Assembly (NCBI GenBank): GCA_029856105.1
Contig: JAHQWH010000155.1
Location: 1 to 64,000 of the forward strand
DNA length: 64,000 nucleotides
Source: Promethearchaeia archaeon
GTDB lineage: Archaea; Asgardarchaeota; Lokiarchaeia; Sigyniarchaeales; SOKP01
Reading direction: 5' to 3'
Part shown: piece after piece, positions 28,132 to 37,681 of the stretch
Layout: the number at the start of each line of letters is the position of its first letter
Numbering within the stretch: the first letter of the stretch is position 1
The notes under the pieces: model-generated
Told to the model about the DNA's origin: nothing
Seen by the model: only the letters and a program-made list of their open reading frames with translations
Databases searched by the model: none
Program-made: the position numbers and the translations under genes

Positions 28132-28313
28132 TAATGTTGCGTCATTAAGGATTTTTGTCGGATAGTAAAATAGTTATTAATCTTAATACATCTTGAATAT
28201 TCCGAAGATAATATCTATGTATTACTTATTTTTAAGATTATTATCTTTATCTGTTTAAATAAGATTTATATATTAGATAGGAAATATATTTAATTAAAAA
28301 TTAATGTGATTTA

Positions 28314-28682
28314 ATGTCATTTGGAGATAAAAAATTATCTGAACTTACCGAAAAGGTTTTTAGTGAGAAATATGAATTTGTTGATGGACCGCAAAAAATA
28401 AAAGGGCAATCCGGTAAATATTGGACGTTTAACGCGGTTATTAATAACGGGAAACATGGTAGATATGGAGTATTTATTCGAGATTGGAAAAGAGAAATAT
28501 CCATTACACAATTAAGACAACTACATAAAGCATGCGTTGATATCCCCGAGATAGAAGGGGGAATTATGATTTGTAATATTGCCACAGATTTTTCGCGTGA
28601 TTACAGTACTCAATTTGGAATTCAGCTTCTATCAAGAGGGCATTTGGTCTCCAAATTGAGGAATAGAGAATTCCAATTTTAA
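28314..28682 (+). CDS. Putative Mrr-like PD-(D/E)XK nuclease-fold protein
   Basis: This 122-residue protein has the core of a restriction-endonuclease fold: a strand VFIRDWKREIS with a D-x-K motif (D57, K59), a helix with Q66, then GGIMICNIATDFSRDY and FGIQLLSRGHLVSKL at the end. This order (acid-x-lysine, helix, I/V-rich strand with a F-S motif, then I-x-L-x-x-x-x-L) is that of Mrr-like nucleases and archaeal Holliday-junction resolvase relatives. A GTGAT Shine-Dalgarno sequence lies just before the ATG. It stands alone, with no methylase or helicase next to it, so restriction is unlikely. The assignment is by motif only. Confidence 0.45.
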   Translation: MSFGDKKLSELTEKVFSEKYEFVDGPQKIKGQSGKYWTFNAVINNGKHGRYGVFIRDWKREISITQLRQLHKACVDIPEIEGGIMICNIATDFSRDYSTQFGIQLLSRGHLVSKLRNREFQF

Positions 28683-28785
28683 AAATTTTTATTTCTTTTT
28701 GGCACACACTCAAGAATTCACCATTCTTAAGAAAGTAAATTTATTTAATTCTCATTCTATTTACTTAAGTGTAATATATTAATTA

Positions 28786-29997
28786 ATGATTAAACCTACA
28801 AAGTGGAATATTGTGCTTACAAATAGAGTAAAAGGTGTTGATTATGCCATAAGAGAAATAGCTGCTGTTGCCCATGAAGTAGCTAAAAGTGGTAAAAAAG
28901 TTTATCATTTAAATATTGGAGATCCAGTTGCCTACGACTTTCCTACTCCAGAATTTATTTCAGATGCTTTATTTAAAGCTAGTCGCGAGGGTAAAAATAA
29001 TTATGTCAATTCACTAGGTGTTATTGAACTACGAGAAGAAATTAGTAGAATTCTTTATGAAAAACAAAACCTCAAAATTGGAATCGACGATATTCTGGTT
29101 ACTTCAGGAGTTACTGAAGGAATTTATTTTATTATAGCGAGCTTAATCGAAAATGGTAAAGAATTACTTATACCAGGTCCATCGTATCCATTATATATTA
29201 ATTATGCAAAATTTTTTGATGGAAAACCAGTTGAATATGCTCTTAACGAGGATGAGGATTGGGAGCCTGACATTGAAGATTTAAGGAAAAAAATTACAAC
29301 TAAAACTCAAGCAATATTAATATGCTCTCCAAATAATCCAACTGGGGCTATGTACGGAGAGAAAAAAATTAAAGAAATAATTAATTTAGCAGGAGAATAT
29401 GATTTACCTATTTTATCTGATGAAATTTACGATCAAATTACATATGATAAGCCGTATGTCTGTCCCGCCTCCTTAACCAAAGACGTCCCCATTATTGGCT
29501 TAAACGGTTTTTCAAAAACGCATTTAGTAACTGGGTGGAGGCTCGGATATCTTTATTACCATGATCCTGAAAACAAACTCGACGAATTAAAGAATGGCAT
29601 AGCAAAAATGGCGAGAGCGCGTCTATCTGCTAATTCTGTTGCTCAGTTCGCAGCAATAGATATTTTAAGAACTCCAAGCAATCACACCGTAGAAATGGTA
29701 CAGAAATTAAAAGAACGACGAGATTATTCGTACAATAGATTGCGAAAAATTGAGGGAATTAGTTGCGTTAAACCTAATGGTGCGTTTTACCTCTTCCCAA
29801 AATTAGATCTTAAAGAATTAGGAAAATGGAAAGACGATAAGGAGTTAGTAGTGGATTTACTTAAAGAGACTGGGGTCTGTATCGTTTATGGTTCTGGCTT
29901 TGGAGATTATGGAAAAGACCATATGCGAATAACTTTTTTACCAAAAGTAGAAATCCTTGATAAAGTATATAACCTAATTGAAGGATTCTTAAAGTAA
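28786..29997 (+). CDS. Class I/II aminotransferase (alanine/aspartate aminotransferase-like)
   Basis: The 403-residue PLP enzyme shows the aminotransferase class I signature: SPNNPTGAMYG (near residues 183-193), LSDEIYDQITYD (near 215, PLP-contacting Asp and Tyr), the Schiff-base lysine in GFSKTHLVTGWRLGY (near 244-258) and the terminal arginine in GDYGKDHMRITF. These fit the AlaA/AspB subgroup that moves amino groups among alanine, aspartate, glutamate and 2-oxo acids. The length is normal. It lies upstream of the HerA cluster but 238 bases away, so it is probably a separate transcript. Confidence 0.92.
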   Translation: MIKPTKWNIVLTNRVKGVDYAIREIAAVAHEVAKSGKKVYHLNIGDPVAYDFPTPEFISDALFKASREGKNNYVNSLGVIELREEISRILYEKQNLKIGIDDILVTSGVTEGIYFIIASLIENGKELLIPGPSYPLYINYAKFFDGKPVEYALNEDEDWEPDIEDLRKKITTKTQAILICSPNNPTGAMYGEKKIKEIINLAGEYDLPILSDEIYDQITYDKPYVCPASLTKDVPIIGLNGFSKTHLVTGWRLGYLYYHDPENKLDELKNGIAKMARARLSANSVAQFAAIDILRTPSNHTVEMVQKLKERRDYSYNRLRKIEGISCVKPNGAFYLFPKLDLKELGKWKDDKELVVDLLKETGVCIVYGSGFGDYGKDHMRITFLPKVEILDKVYNLIEGFLK

Positions 29998-30235
29998 AGA
30001 TTTATTCTAACAAAATTTTTGATTTTTCAATATCTTTCATTAATTTCATATTAGCCACTTAACATTCGTTCTAAAAACTATTAAATTTTAAAAGTCCTTG
30101 AAGTTTAAAAATGGTGAAGGCTAATAATTTTAAAAGAACAAATAATCTCTTAGCCAAGGATTAATACAATTTTTTATTTATATTGATAGAATAATTAATA
30201 TATTAATTAAAAATGAAATGTAATGGTTTTATACT

Positions 30236-31984
30236 ATGATTATTAAAATCAATTCGTTAGAGAGTACAATTGAAATTTTTTATGAAAATTACATACATCT
30301 TCACGGCTTTTTAAAATTAAAAGCAAAAGATGAAAAAAATAACAAGGAATATATTATTATCGTTCAGATCCTTAATGAACAAACAATTTTGGATTATGTA
30401 TTAACGCGTCAAAAATTAAGAAACGTTAAAATGACAGAATATATTAAATCAGAATTAGAAATGGAATTGCAATATGTCATTCAAGGTCGTCCTATTATTT
30501 TTGTAGAAAAAGATAAAAAATCTAAAAAAGAAATTCCTCATGTAATAAATGTCTTTTTTGAAATTGAAGATTTAATGGAAAGTAAAGTACTCACACCTCA
30601 TTCCATGGAAATCCCAGAAGATCAGAGCGATGTTCACGAATACTTAAAACATATTTTCCCCCCCGATGGAATTTTTATGGGATATTTAGCATCTGAAAAA
30701 AAAGTGGAGGTATACTTTCCTTTTAAATATTTAATGTATCATTTTTTTATAGCTGGTGCTACAGGAATGGGAAAATCAAACTTAAACCAGGTGTTTATCG
30801 ATGGATTGCTCCAACATAATGCTCAAATAATACTTGGCGGCAAAGGAAATAGAATATCAATGCTAGCAATAGATATGCACGACGAATATGCTTTAGGTTG
30901 TATTAAATATGGTGTAAACGATATTTGCAAAGCTGTAAATTACAATAAAGAGTTAATAGGGTCGTGGTTTTACCTTTATCCAAATAAAGGAATACCGCCA
31001 ACAGAATTAAGAAGCGTTGCGGAGCCTTGTCTGATTAATTACCAAGAGATAAAGCCCGAAGATCTTTTTGCAACTGGTTCATTCAATGATTTACAAGTAG
31101 GAGCTATTTTTTCAGCTTATAGAAGCGATCAGGAAGATTATATTGAAAATCTATTGACAGACGGATATCGCCCTCCTGGCGGTCACGATGAAAAAACGAT
31201 GGCTGCAATAAGGAGAAGAATGCATTGGTTAGAATATTCGGAGATGTTTCAATCTAATGCTGCAAGCAAATTACCAGAAATCGTAAAAAAATTGGAAACA
31301 GGAGGAGTGATTGTTTTTAATGCGTCGATGATTTCAGATTTAGAACAATTTCTTTTTAACAGCGTTTTGGCCAGAACATTGTTTGATTTACGTAAATCGC
31401 TCAAATCTTCCTCAGATATAGCTACTTTGGAAAAAAAATTAGACCAAACATTACCTAAGAATTTTTATCAAAATTATAAAAATAATCTAAAGGACTTATA
31501 CGTTAAAACTGGAACAATTGTTAAAGATCCATCAGAAATGCCAATAATTATCTTTACAATTGAGGAAGCTCCTAGCATATTGCGCCCGGAAATGATGAGA
31601 TATAATAACGTATTTAAAGATATTTCACGTCAAGGAAGAAAGTTCAATTTGGGATTAGAAGTAATATCCCAACAGTATTCCCCCATAGATGATACTATTT
31701 TATCAAATATGAATACGGTAATTAACTTACCTTTAAGGTCTGAAAAAGAAAAAGCAGTAGCGGCTAAGACTTTAGGAGGGGGAATTCAACATAGCGATTT
31801 GGAATCATTAACTGGAACGAGAGGTATCGCGTTAATATCTGGAATTTGGCTAACTAACTTTCAAAAATTAAAAATACCTTTATACGATGAATACTTTGAG
31901 CGTCATTCGAAAAAGTTTTACGAAGATTTCTCGAAAAAAATAGCTTCTTTAGGGATATCTCCTCCCCCCACTTCGCTTTCATAA
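30236..31984 (+). CDS. herA: HerA-type DNA translocase/helicase
   Basis: The 582-residue ATPase begins with a beta-barrel HAS-like domain (1-150) and has the Walker A motif GATGMGKSN (174-182), Walker B AIDMHDEYA (near 211-219) and the C-terminal sensor region with ISRQGRKFNLGLEVISQQYS. HerA forms a hexameric ring that pumps DNA, working with the nuclease NurA and with Mre11-Rad50 to resect double-strand break ends for recombination. The four genes follow here in order on one strand. The NurA frame opens within about 30 bases of its stop codon. Confidence 0.95.
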   Translation: MIIKINSLESTIEIFYENYIHLHGFLKLKAKDEKNNKEYIIIVQILNEQTILDYVLTRQKLRNVKMTEYIKSELEMELQYVIQGRPIIFVEKDKKSKKEIPHVINVFFEIEDLMESKVLTPHSMEIPEDQSDVHEYLKHIFPPDGIFMGYLASEKKVEVYFPFKYLMYHFFIAGATGMGKSNLNQVFIDGLLQHNAQIILGGKGNRISMLAIDMHDEYALGCIKYGVNDICKAVNYNKELIGSWFYLYPNKGIPPTELRSVAEPCLINYQEIKPEDLFATGSFNDLQVGAIFSAYRSDQEDYIENLLTDGYRPPGGHDEKTMAAIRRRMHWLEYSEMFQSNAASKLPEIVKKLETGGVIVFNASMISDLEQFLFNSVLARTLFDLRKSLKSSSDIATLEKKLDQTLPKNFYQNYKNNLKDLYVKTGTIVKDPSEMPIIIFTIEEAPSILRPEMMRYNNVFKDISRQGRKFNLGLEVISQQYSPIDDTILSNMNTVINLPLRSEKEKAVAAKTLGGGIQHSDLESLTGTRGIALISGIWLTNFQKLKIPLYDEYFERHSKKFYEDFSKKIASLGISPPPTSLS

Positions 31985-32003
31985 TAATATAATTAAAATT
32001 TTT

Positions 32004-32009
32004 AGGTGA
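32004..32009 (+). promoter_or_regulatory. Shine-Dalgarno sequence of the NurA gene that decides its start
   Basis: AGGTGA at 32004-32009 is a strong match to the archaeal 16S anti-Shine-Dalgarno. It ends six bases before ATT 32016, and no ATG, GTG or TTG is in the NurA frame at this distance. It supports a start at ATT (or ATA 32013) rather than at the ATG 204 bases downstream. Confidence 0.55.
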
Positions 32010-32015
32010 ATAATA

Positions 32016-33212
32016 ATTTCTTTTAATTTCGAATTAATCTCGTTAGAAAAATCTTTTGAAGAAAGACCAGAAATATCTATAGATGAAGATGTTAAAAAAT
32101 TTAAAGAATTCATTAAAGAAAGAAGAGCTAAATGGACTGAAGAAGAAAAGATCGAACTTGAAACAGACAAATTTGATAACGATGAGAGTTTAAGAAACAC
32201 AAATTCATTATTTAGTGAGATGAACCATCGACCATTAAAGGGTGAATTGTTCGATTATATAAATAACGATTGTAAAATAATTGGTTTTGATGAGAGTTCA
32301 AATACACTCAGTGGAACTTATGCTAGATTAGCTTCTTTCAAATTTGGAGAATGTCAAGTAACTTTTAAAGATGGAAAATATCACAAAGAAAAGATTATGT
32401 ATAAACCTATTACAACCTACATTGAAGATAACGAACATAAGCTTATTATATATAAGACTGTAATTGAAAATTTCGTAAAAACAATAAAACGGAATTTTTA
32501 CAAAAGTAATTTGAAAGATAAAGTTGATAAATTAGAAGAGTGGTACGAGTCGACATATAAAAAAAAGATTGAAGAGCATATCAGTGCACACTCTTACTAT
32601 TACCCAACAATGGGACATGTAGTAGATAGGATAAGAACTGCTGATGAAATTTTAAAATCTTTAGTTAGGATTAAAGAAGAAAGTAATTGGGGGAAAAATA
32701 AAAATGTTGTATTTCTTGGAGATGGCATTCAAATGTTTCGCCAACATATTTTTCCTCCTGTCGCATTCACGGAATTCTTTTATAGGTTCATTCAATCGTA
32801 TGAAATTAATTACTATAGTTTTTCGAAGACATGTCGCTTAAGGGATGCTCAAGGTAATTTTTTATTGCCAATATGGTCAGAGATATATGAGGATAACTTC
32901 TTAGTTGAATTACCGGATCTTTCTAAGTATACTAAAAGTAAAGCATATCTTACGAGGTTGCAAAAAGATAGCTCAGCTCTTAGATTTGATATCTGCGATG
33001 ATTTAGATACAAAAGACGCAAAGTATATTTTAAAGAATTTGATTCCATATTCTCCACAAGGGTATCCCCTTAGTTTGGTGGGGGCACACGAAGCAAGTAC
33101 TTTATTGGTGTCGGAATATAATAAGTTTGATGCGGCTTTCATGGAACTTCAATACGATAAAAAAACAAAAAAATACGCTCAAAAATGGAGACAAAAAGTA
33201 TTAGGAAAATAA
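32016..33212 (+). CDS. nurA: NurA-domain 5'-3' nuclease
   Basis: The ORF-track version starts at ATG 32220 (330 residues). The same frame is open upstream to TGA 32007, and the added 68 codons read like protein (FELISLEKSFEERPEI...), so I extend it to ATT 32016, giving 398 residues. NurA cuts DNA ends together with HerA. The metal-binding aspartate lies in IIGFDESSN, and other features are the central VVFLGDGIQMF and the C-terminal PLSLVGAHEAS, where NurA proteins have conserved acidic and histidine residues. The assignment rests mainly on this position between HerA and Mre11. Confidence 0.82.
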   Translation: MSFNFELISLEKSFEERPEISIDEDVKKFKEFIKERRAKWTEEEKIELETDKFDNDESLRNTNSLFSEMNHRPLKGELFDYINNDCKIIGFDESSNTLSGTYARLASFKFGECQVTFKDGKYHKEKIMYKPITTYIEDNEHKLIIYKTVIENFVKTIKRNFYKSNLKDKVDKLEEWYESTYKKKIEEHISAHSYYYPTMGHVVDRIRTADEILKSLVRIKEESNWGKNKNVVFLGDGIQMFRQHIFPPVAFTEFFYRFIQSYEINYYSFSKTCRLRDAQGNFLLPIWSEIYEDNFLVELPDLSKYTKSKAYLTRLQKDSSALRFDICDDLDTKDAKYILKNLIPYSPQGYPLSLVGAHEASTLLVSEYNKFDAAFMELQYDKKTKKYAQKWRQKVLGK

Positions 33213-33251
33213 ATGTTTTTAATATAAATGATTTTAGGATAAGGGATTTAA

Positions 33252-34562
33252 ATGATTAAAATTGTACACATATCTGATTCTCATCTAGGTTATAGAACAA
33301 GAAGAGGTACAACAAATAAATGGGCAATACAAAATTATTCTAAACCTTACGAGCAAGAAATTTACGATTTGTTTCTAAAGGTTATGGAAGATATTTCTAA
33401 GATTAAAGATTTGGACTTTTTAATTCATTGTGGTGACATGTTCCACAATCCTTCTTTATTTAGCTCATATCCTCCACCAGAGCCCGCAAGAAGAACTTTT
33501 AAAGAGGGTTTAGAAATTTTTTTTAAAAACACTAAAAATCAAACCCCTTTCATTTATGTTGAAGGAAATCATGGAGTCTTTAGAGGTTATGAGTATACGC
33601 CGTTTGAATCCCATATACAAAAAGATGAATACCCAAATCTTCATTATTTTAAAGGTCAAGATTTAACTAATGCCATTAATAATAACCAACCTTTAAAGTT
33701 AGAATTTCCCTTAAAAGAAGTGAGATTTTACTTGTTCCCTTTTTTTGAATTTAAATATTTTGAGACATATGAAGCCGCATACGATAAATGGGTAGAACTA
33801 CAGCGACCAAATAAAAACGACGATTTTATTAATATTGCGGTTGCGCACGGTTCAATTGCCGACGGCACTTTACATAGAAAAGTCAATTCTGATGATTTTG
33901 GATATGATTATGTAGCTCTTGGGCATGAACACGGATTAAAAAAGGTTTCCAAGAATCACTATTATTCAGGAAGCTTGCTCCCAATGAATTTTAAAGAAGC
34001 TTACGAAAAACAAGGGTATCTAAATGTAGAAATAGATAAAAAAGCTAAAATCTTAAATATTGAAGAAATCTCTACAAGTGAGTTACTCAAAAGAACTTTT
34101 GAGATTATCCAAATTGACGCTAGCCCTCAACATACTTCCGCAGATTTAGAAGTTCTCATCAGAAATGAATTGAATCCGTTCATCTCTGCCGATGGATTTG
34201 ACCCCAAAACTGCTGCTAGGCTGAAATTCAATTTTAAAGGGGAAATAACATTCAAAAAAAATTGGCAAATTAACGATTTAATGACGAAAATCCGGAGCGA
34301 ATCTTTTTCTCAATCTGATAAGTTTAATATTCTTCAAATAATCTGGAAGATTTTCGATAGATCTGAGGATGCTGAGAACGACCTTAGCGCTGGCTTAATT
34401 CAGGATTATATATTAGAACACCCCGATGAAGAGTTTAAGGCTTTTGTTAAAGAAAAATTAACTGAGGATAAATCCCAGTTTGATGTAGACAAGCTAACTC
34501 AATTCGGAATGAAAGCTTTAAAAAAAGCGTTAAAATTCATGGAAAGAGAAAAAGAGGTGTAA
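33252..34562 (+). CDS. mre11: Mre11 exonuclease
   Basis: The 436-residue calcineurin-like phosphoesterase carries the five metal motifs: HISDSHLGY (residues 6-14), HCGDMFHNP (near 60-68), VEGNHGVF (near 103), AVAHGSI and GHEHGL. Mre11 is the nuclease of the Mre11-Rad50 complex; it trims blocked DNA ends at breaks. The C-terminal part after residue 300 is helical and charged, as expected for the Rad50-binding region. Rad50 starts 3 bases after the stop codon, so they are translationally linked. NurA ends 39 bases upstream. Confidence 0.95.
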   Translation: MIKIVHISDSHLGYRTRRGTTNKWAIQNYSKPYEQEIYDLFLKVMEDISKIKDLDFLIHCGDMFHNPSLFSSYPPPEPARRTFKEGLEIFFKNTKNQTPFIYVEGNHGVFRGYEYTPFESHIQKDEYPNLHYFKGQDLTNAINNNQPLKLEFPLKEVRFYLFPFFEFKYFETYEAAYDKWVELQRPNKNDDFINIAVAHGSIADGTLHRKVNSDDFGYDYVALGHEHGLKKVSKNHYYSGSLLPMNFKEAYEKQGYLNVEIDKKAKILNIEEISTSELLKRTFEIIQIDASPQHTSADLEVLIRNELNPFISADGFDPKTAARLKFNFKGEITFKKNWQINDLMTKIRSESFSQSDKFNILQIIWKIFDRSEDAENDLSAGLIQDYILEHPDEEFKAFVKEKLTEDKSQFDVDKLTQFGMKALKKALKFMEREKEV

Positions 34563-34565
34563 AAA

Positions 34566-36659
34566 ATGTACATTACAAAGCTTACATTTAAGAATTTCAT
34601 GGGATATAAGCAATTGAGCCTTCCTAAAAGTATTGAGGAATTTCCTAAAGGGCTAATACTCGTTAGTGGTAAAAATTCCTACGGTAAATCGAGCATTTTC
34701 GAAGGAATTGTGTTTGCCTTCTTTGGACCTAAAATATTTAAAGGTCGAAATGCCGCTTCCTTTATTACTTATGGGGAATCTAAAGCGGAGCTTACAATAT
34801 TTTTTACTTTAGACAACAAAAAATATAATATTTTTCGTAGATGGGGCAGAACCGGAGCTACAACTACAAAATTGTTTGAATGGGACAAATCTACTTACCG
34901 CGAAATAAAGAATTTTAACATTGAAAAATTTTTTGAAATTTCTTCCGAGCAAGCTTTAAGTACTGTATTTGTAAGGCAAGGGGAAGTGGAAGAATTGGCA
35001 AATAAAAAAGGTGCCGATTTAAGGGAAATGATAATTGACCTTTTTAGGTTAGATCTCATAGATGATGCGCTAAATTTTCTGGATGTCGAATCTAAAAAGA
35101 AAAGATTTAGTAAGGAAAATTTAGAAAGGAACAAAGTCCCAATTGAGCGAATTGAAGAAGATATTAATCGCATTACTCTTGAAAATGCAAACTTTGAAAA
35201 GGTTGTTAAGGAAAAAAAGAAAAAAGAAGAAGAATATGGACAAAAAATTAAAAAATATCCCTCAGATGAATTAATTACTAATTTGGAAAAGCTGTACAGT
35301 CAAAAAAATGTTGTTAACGATAAGTTTCTTTCGTATAGAAAGGATTTTGAAGAAAAGATTAAAAGTACAAAATTACACATTGAGGATTTTAAACATTTAA
35401 AAAAAATCGTAGAAAAAATTGAGAATAGTCTAAAAGAAAAGAAAGAATTAACCCTAGAAAAAGAACTTATAGAGAAAAGAAGAGAAGCTACTATTAGGGG
35501 TCTAGGAAAAACAAAAGGAAAAATTGAAGATAGTAAAAGGAAAATAAAAAAAATGGAAGATAGCTTAAAATTTACAACAAGAGAAGGGGGATTAGAAAGC
35601 GCTCAATGCCCCACTTGCCAAAACGAATTAACAAAAGAGCATTTTGACCAGATGATACTGGAATTTAATAAGGATCTAAAGATAAATGATGAAAAAGTTA
35701 AATCTATTACAAAAATAATAGATAATTTTGATGTAGAAATTAATTCGTGTCAAAACAAGTTAGAAAAAAGTAATGAAAGTGTTATAAGAATACAAGGTTT
35801 AAAGGACGACTTTGAAAATTACCAGAGATATGAATCAGAACTAAGGAAAGTTCAAGAAGAATTAGACGGTTTCCTTACGAAATATAAGTCAAAATTCGCT
35901 GATACTAAACCAGAAAAAATTAAATTACTCTCTATAGAAAAAGAAAAGCTTTACATCGAATTGAATGCAATTACAGTGGATATTAAAGAAAAACAAAATA
36001 ATATTAAGAAAAATATCGATAGGATTGTAGATTTACGTAGTGAGATTAATCATATGAAGAAACTGGAAAAAAAAATTGGAGAATTTGAAATTGATATTGA
36101 TCACATTAGTAAAGCAAAAGAATTCGTAAGGAGGTTTGTAACTGAATATATGGTCGTGAAGCGATTAGTAAAAAATATCGCATCAACTACAAATAAATAT
36201 ATTAAAGATTTTACTTCAGGTCAATATAGCGATCTAACTATTGACTTGTTCGGTACAAAAAAGACGGGATTATCGCTAAAAATCATGGATAATTTCAATG
36301 GCGTTCCTGAGTCAATAGAAGTCCTCTCTGGAGGAGACAAAACCGCTTTGGGAATGGCCTTACGTTTAGCAATATCCGAATTAATGAGCAAAATTCGACC
36401 TACGAAGGAATCACCAAAGAAAAATCCAAAGATTGACATTTTACTTTTGGACGAACCTTTAGCTGCGCTCGATGAGACCAGAAGAGAGCGAATTCTTAAA
36501 CACCTAATAAAATCAAAAACATTTTCACAAATTTTCCTTATTACCCATACAGCTATCCCATCAGATTTCAATACACATAAAATTATAGTTAATAAAGATC
36601 ATTCTACGGGCATAAGCACTGCAAGATTCGAGGAAGAGACAGCTCAAATTCTTTATTAA
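34566..36659 (+). CDS. rad50: Rad50 ATPase
   Basis: The 697-residue SMC-like ATPase has the N-terminal Walker A GKNSYGKSSIFEG (near residue 35), a Q-loop near RQGEVEE (near 141), a coiled coil with the zinc hook CPTC (near 350), the signature LSGGDKTALGMALRLA (near 585) and the Walker B LLLDEPLAALDE (near 627). It opens and tethers DNA ends with Mre11. It is shorter than the 850-900 residues usual in archaea; the ATPase ends are complete, so the loss is in the coiled-coil arms. It is the last gene of the HerA-NurA-Mre11-Rad50 set. Confidence 0.95.
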   Translation: MYITKLTFKNFMGYKQLSLPKSIEEFPKGLILVSGKNSYGKSSIFEGIVFAFFGPKIFKGRNAASFITYGESKAELTIFFTLDNKKYNIFRRWGRTGATTTKLFEWDKSTYREIKNFNIEKFFEISSEQALSTVFVRQGEVEELANKKGADLREMIIDLFRLDLIDDALNFLDVESKKKRFSKENLERNKVPIERIEEDINRITLENANFEKVVKEKKKKEEEYGQKIKKYPSDELITNLEKLYSQKNVVNDKFLSYRKDFEEKIKSTKLHIEDFKHLKKIVEKIENSLKEKKELTLEKELIEKRREATIRGLGKTKGKIEDSKRKIKKMEDSLKFTTREGGLESAQCPTCQNELTKEHFDQMILEFNKDLKINDEKVKSITKIIDNFDVEINSCQNKLEKSNESVIRIQGLKDDFENYQRYESELRKVQEELDGFLTKYKSKFADTKPEKIKLLSIEKEKLYIELNAITVDIKEKQNNIKKNIDRIVDLRSEINHMKKLEKKIGEFEIDIDHISKAKEFVRRFVTEYMVVKRLVKNIASTTNKYIKDFTSGQYSDLTIDLFGTKKTGLSLKIMDNFNGVPESIEVLSGGDKTALGMALRLAISELMSKIRPTKESPKKNPKIDILLLDEPLAALDETRRERILKHLIKSKTFSQIFLITHTAIPSDFNTHKIIVNKDHSTGISTARFEEETAQILY

Positions 36660-36783
36660 TCTCTAATTCCTATTATAAAGGAAAATAATCTAATATTAGT
36701 TAAAATCCTAATTTTTTAAATGCATTAACATGAACATCAAGGAATAATAAAAAAAGAAAAATGGAAATTTAATATGAATTTGT

Positions 36784-36972
36784 TTATAAATCTCGTGCCT
36801 TAACGGTTTTTCTTCCATTTGCTTTAGCACGCCGAATAGCGTTGTCAATTATCTTTATTATTATAGCATTAAATGTATCTCCATCAAGCACGCCTGAGCT
36901 TGTGTTACAATCCTTTGCTTTTATATACTCTCGAACTTTAGATTTTACATATAGGGGTTCTACCTTAGCCAT
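36784..36972 (-). CDS. Short histone-fold protein
   Basis: This 62-residue protein reads as an archaeal/NF-YB-type histone fold. The helix-one region VKSKVREYIKAK and the central helix FNAIIIKIIDNAIRRAKANG are followed by the conserved GRKTVKARDL, the loop that contacts DNA in archaeal histones. The protein stops right after RDL, so the third helix of classical histones is nearly absent. The N-terminus (VKSKVREYIKAK with a cysteine) is closer, as I recall, to the short bacterial-type histones than to HMfB. It binds DNA by inference. The start is an ordinary ATG. Confidence 0.75.
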   Translation of the reverse strand: MAKVEPLYVKSKVREYIKAKDCNTSSGVLDGDTFNAIIIKIIDNAIRRAKANGRKTVKARDL

Positions 36973-37305
36973 TTTTTTTCTTCCTCTTCTTATAATTCTT
37001 ATAAAGTATTAAAAAATCAGATTATAATTGATTTTTTATTAATATTAATTTTGCCATCTGAGTTTTTAAATGTTTTGTCATATCTTAATAATCTTCCAAA
37101 TAATTTTCTAAATACTACATTATTTGAACCACTATGGGACTTAAGAAATTAATCGTAAATGTGCTATTTTATTGATGTAGAGTAAAAAAAATGAAATCCT
37201 ATTAACAAATCAAAACATTACGATTGAACTAAGAGGGGTAAATTAAGAAAAAAAAGAGTGGTTTTTTGGTATTTTGTTTTAGCGAAGAGAAATTTATTTT
37301 TTTCT
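36973..37305. other. 333-base intergenic region between the histone and Alba genes
   Basis: No frame, repeat or RNA gene is visible. It is AT-rich DNA that carries the promoter of the histone-fold gene (minus strand) and the downstream end of the Alba gene. A weak GAGGGGTAAATT stretch near 37230 stands out only by base composition. Confidence 0.5.
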
Positions 37306-37629
37306 CTATTTTGGAGGAGCAAGCACGATTTCAATGCTTGATACGTTGTTAGTTTGCCCACTTTCGCCTTCGAGCTGCTCTGTACTGAGGGTAATTCCTT
37401 TATATTCAGTTCCTTTTAAGAATCTATTTCTTAAAATCTCACATACATCAACCGCATGAGAAATAGCTCTACCTCTGGCCTTAACTGTGCAATCCACTCC
37501 TTTATTAAGGATCATCATAGTGGCCATAACATAATTCATAGTGGGACGTCTGCCAACGAAAACGCTGTTTTCCTCTTTTCGGGGCATTCGTTTTTTTACA
37601 TCCTTTACTTCCGTATTTTCTTCAGGCAT
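37306..37629 (-). CDS. albA: Alba DNA/RNA-binding protein
   Basis: The 107-residue protein has an Alba core after a charged 20-residue tail: NSVFVGRRPTMNYVMATMM, then GVDCTVKARGRAISHAVDVC and IEIVLAPPK at the C-terminus. The lysine in the V-x-x-R-P region and KARGRAIS, which lines the DNA/RNA groove, are present. Alba coats DNA and RNA and is a known acetylation target in other archaea; a Sir2 deacylase gene is in the window. A 6-base inverted repeat (CGTAAT, T6, ATTACG) lies about 50 bases upstream of the start. Confidence 0.95.
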   Translation of the reverse strand: MPEENTEVKDVKKRMPRKEENSVFVGRRPTMNYVMATMMILNKGVDCTVKARGRAISHAVDVCEILRNRFLKGTEYKGITLSTEQLEGESGQTNNVSSIEIVLAPPK

Positions 37630-37681
37630 TTTTTTTTCACTATTTTGTTTTGTATTTTTTGTATACTGTATCGTTGTATCT

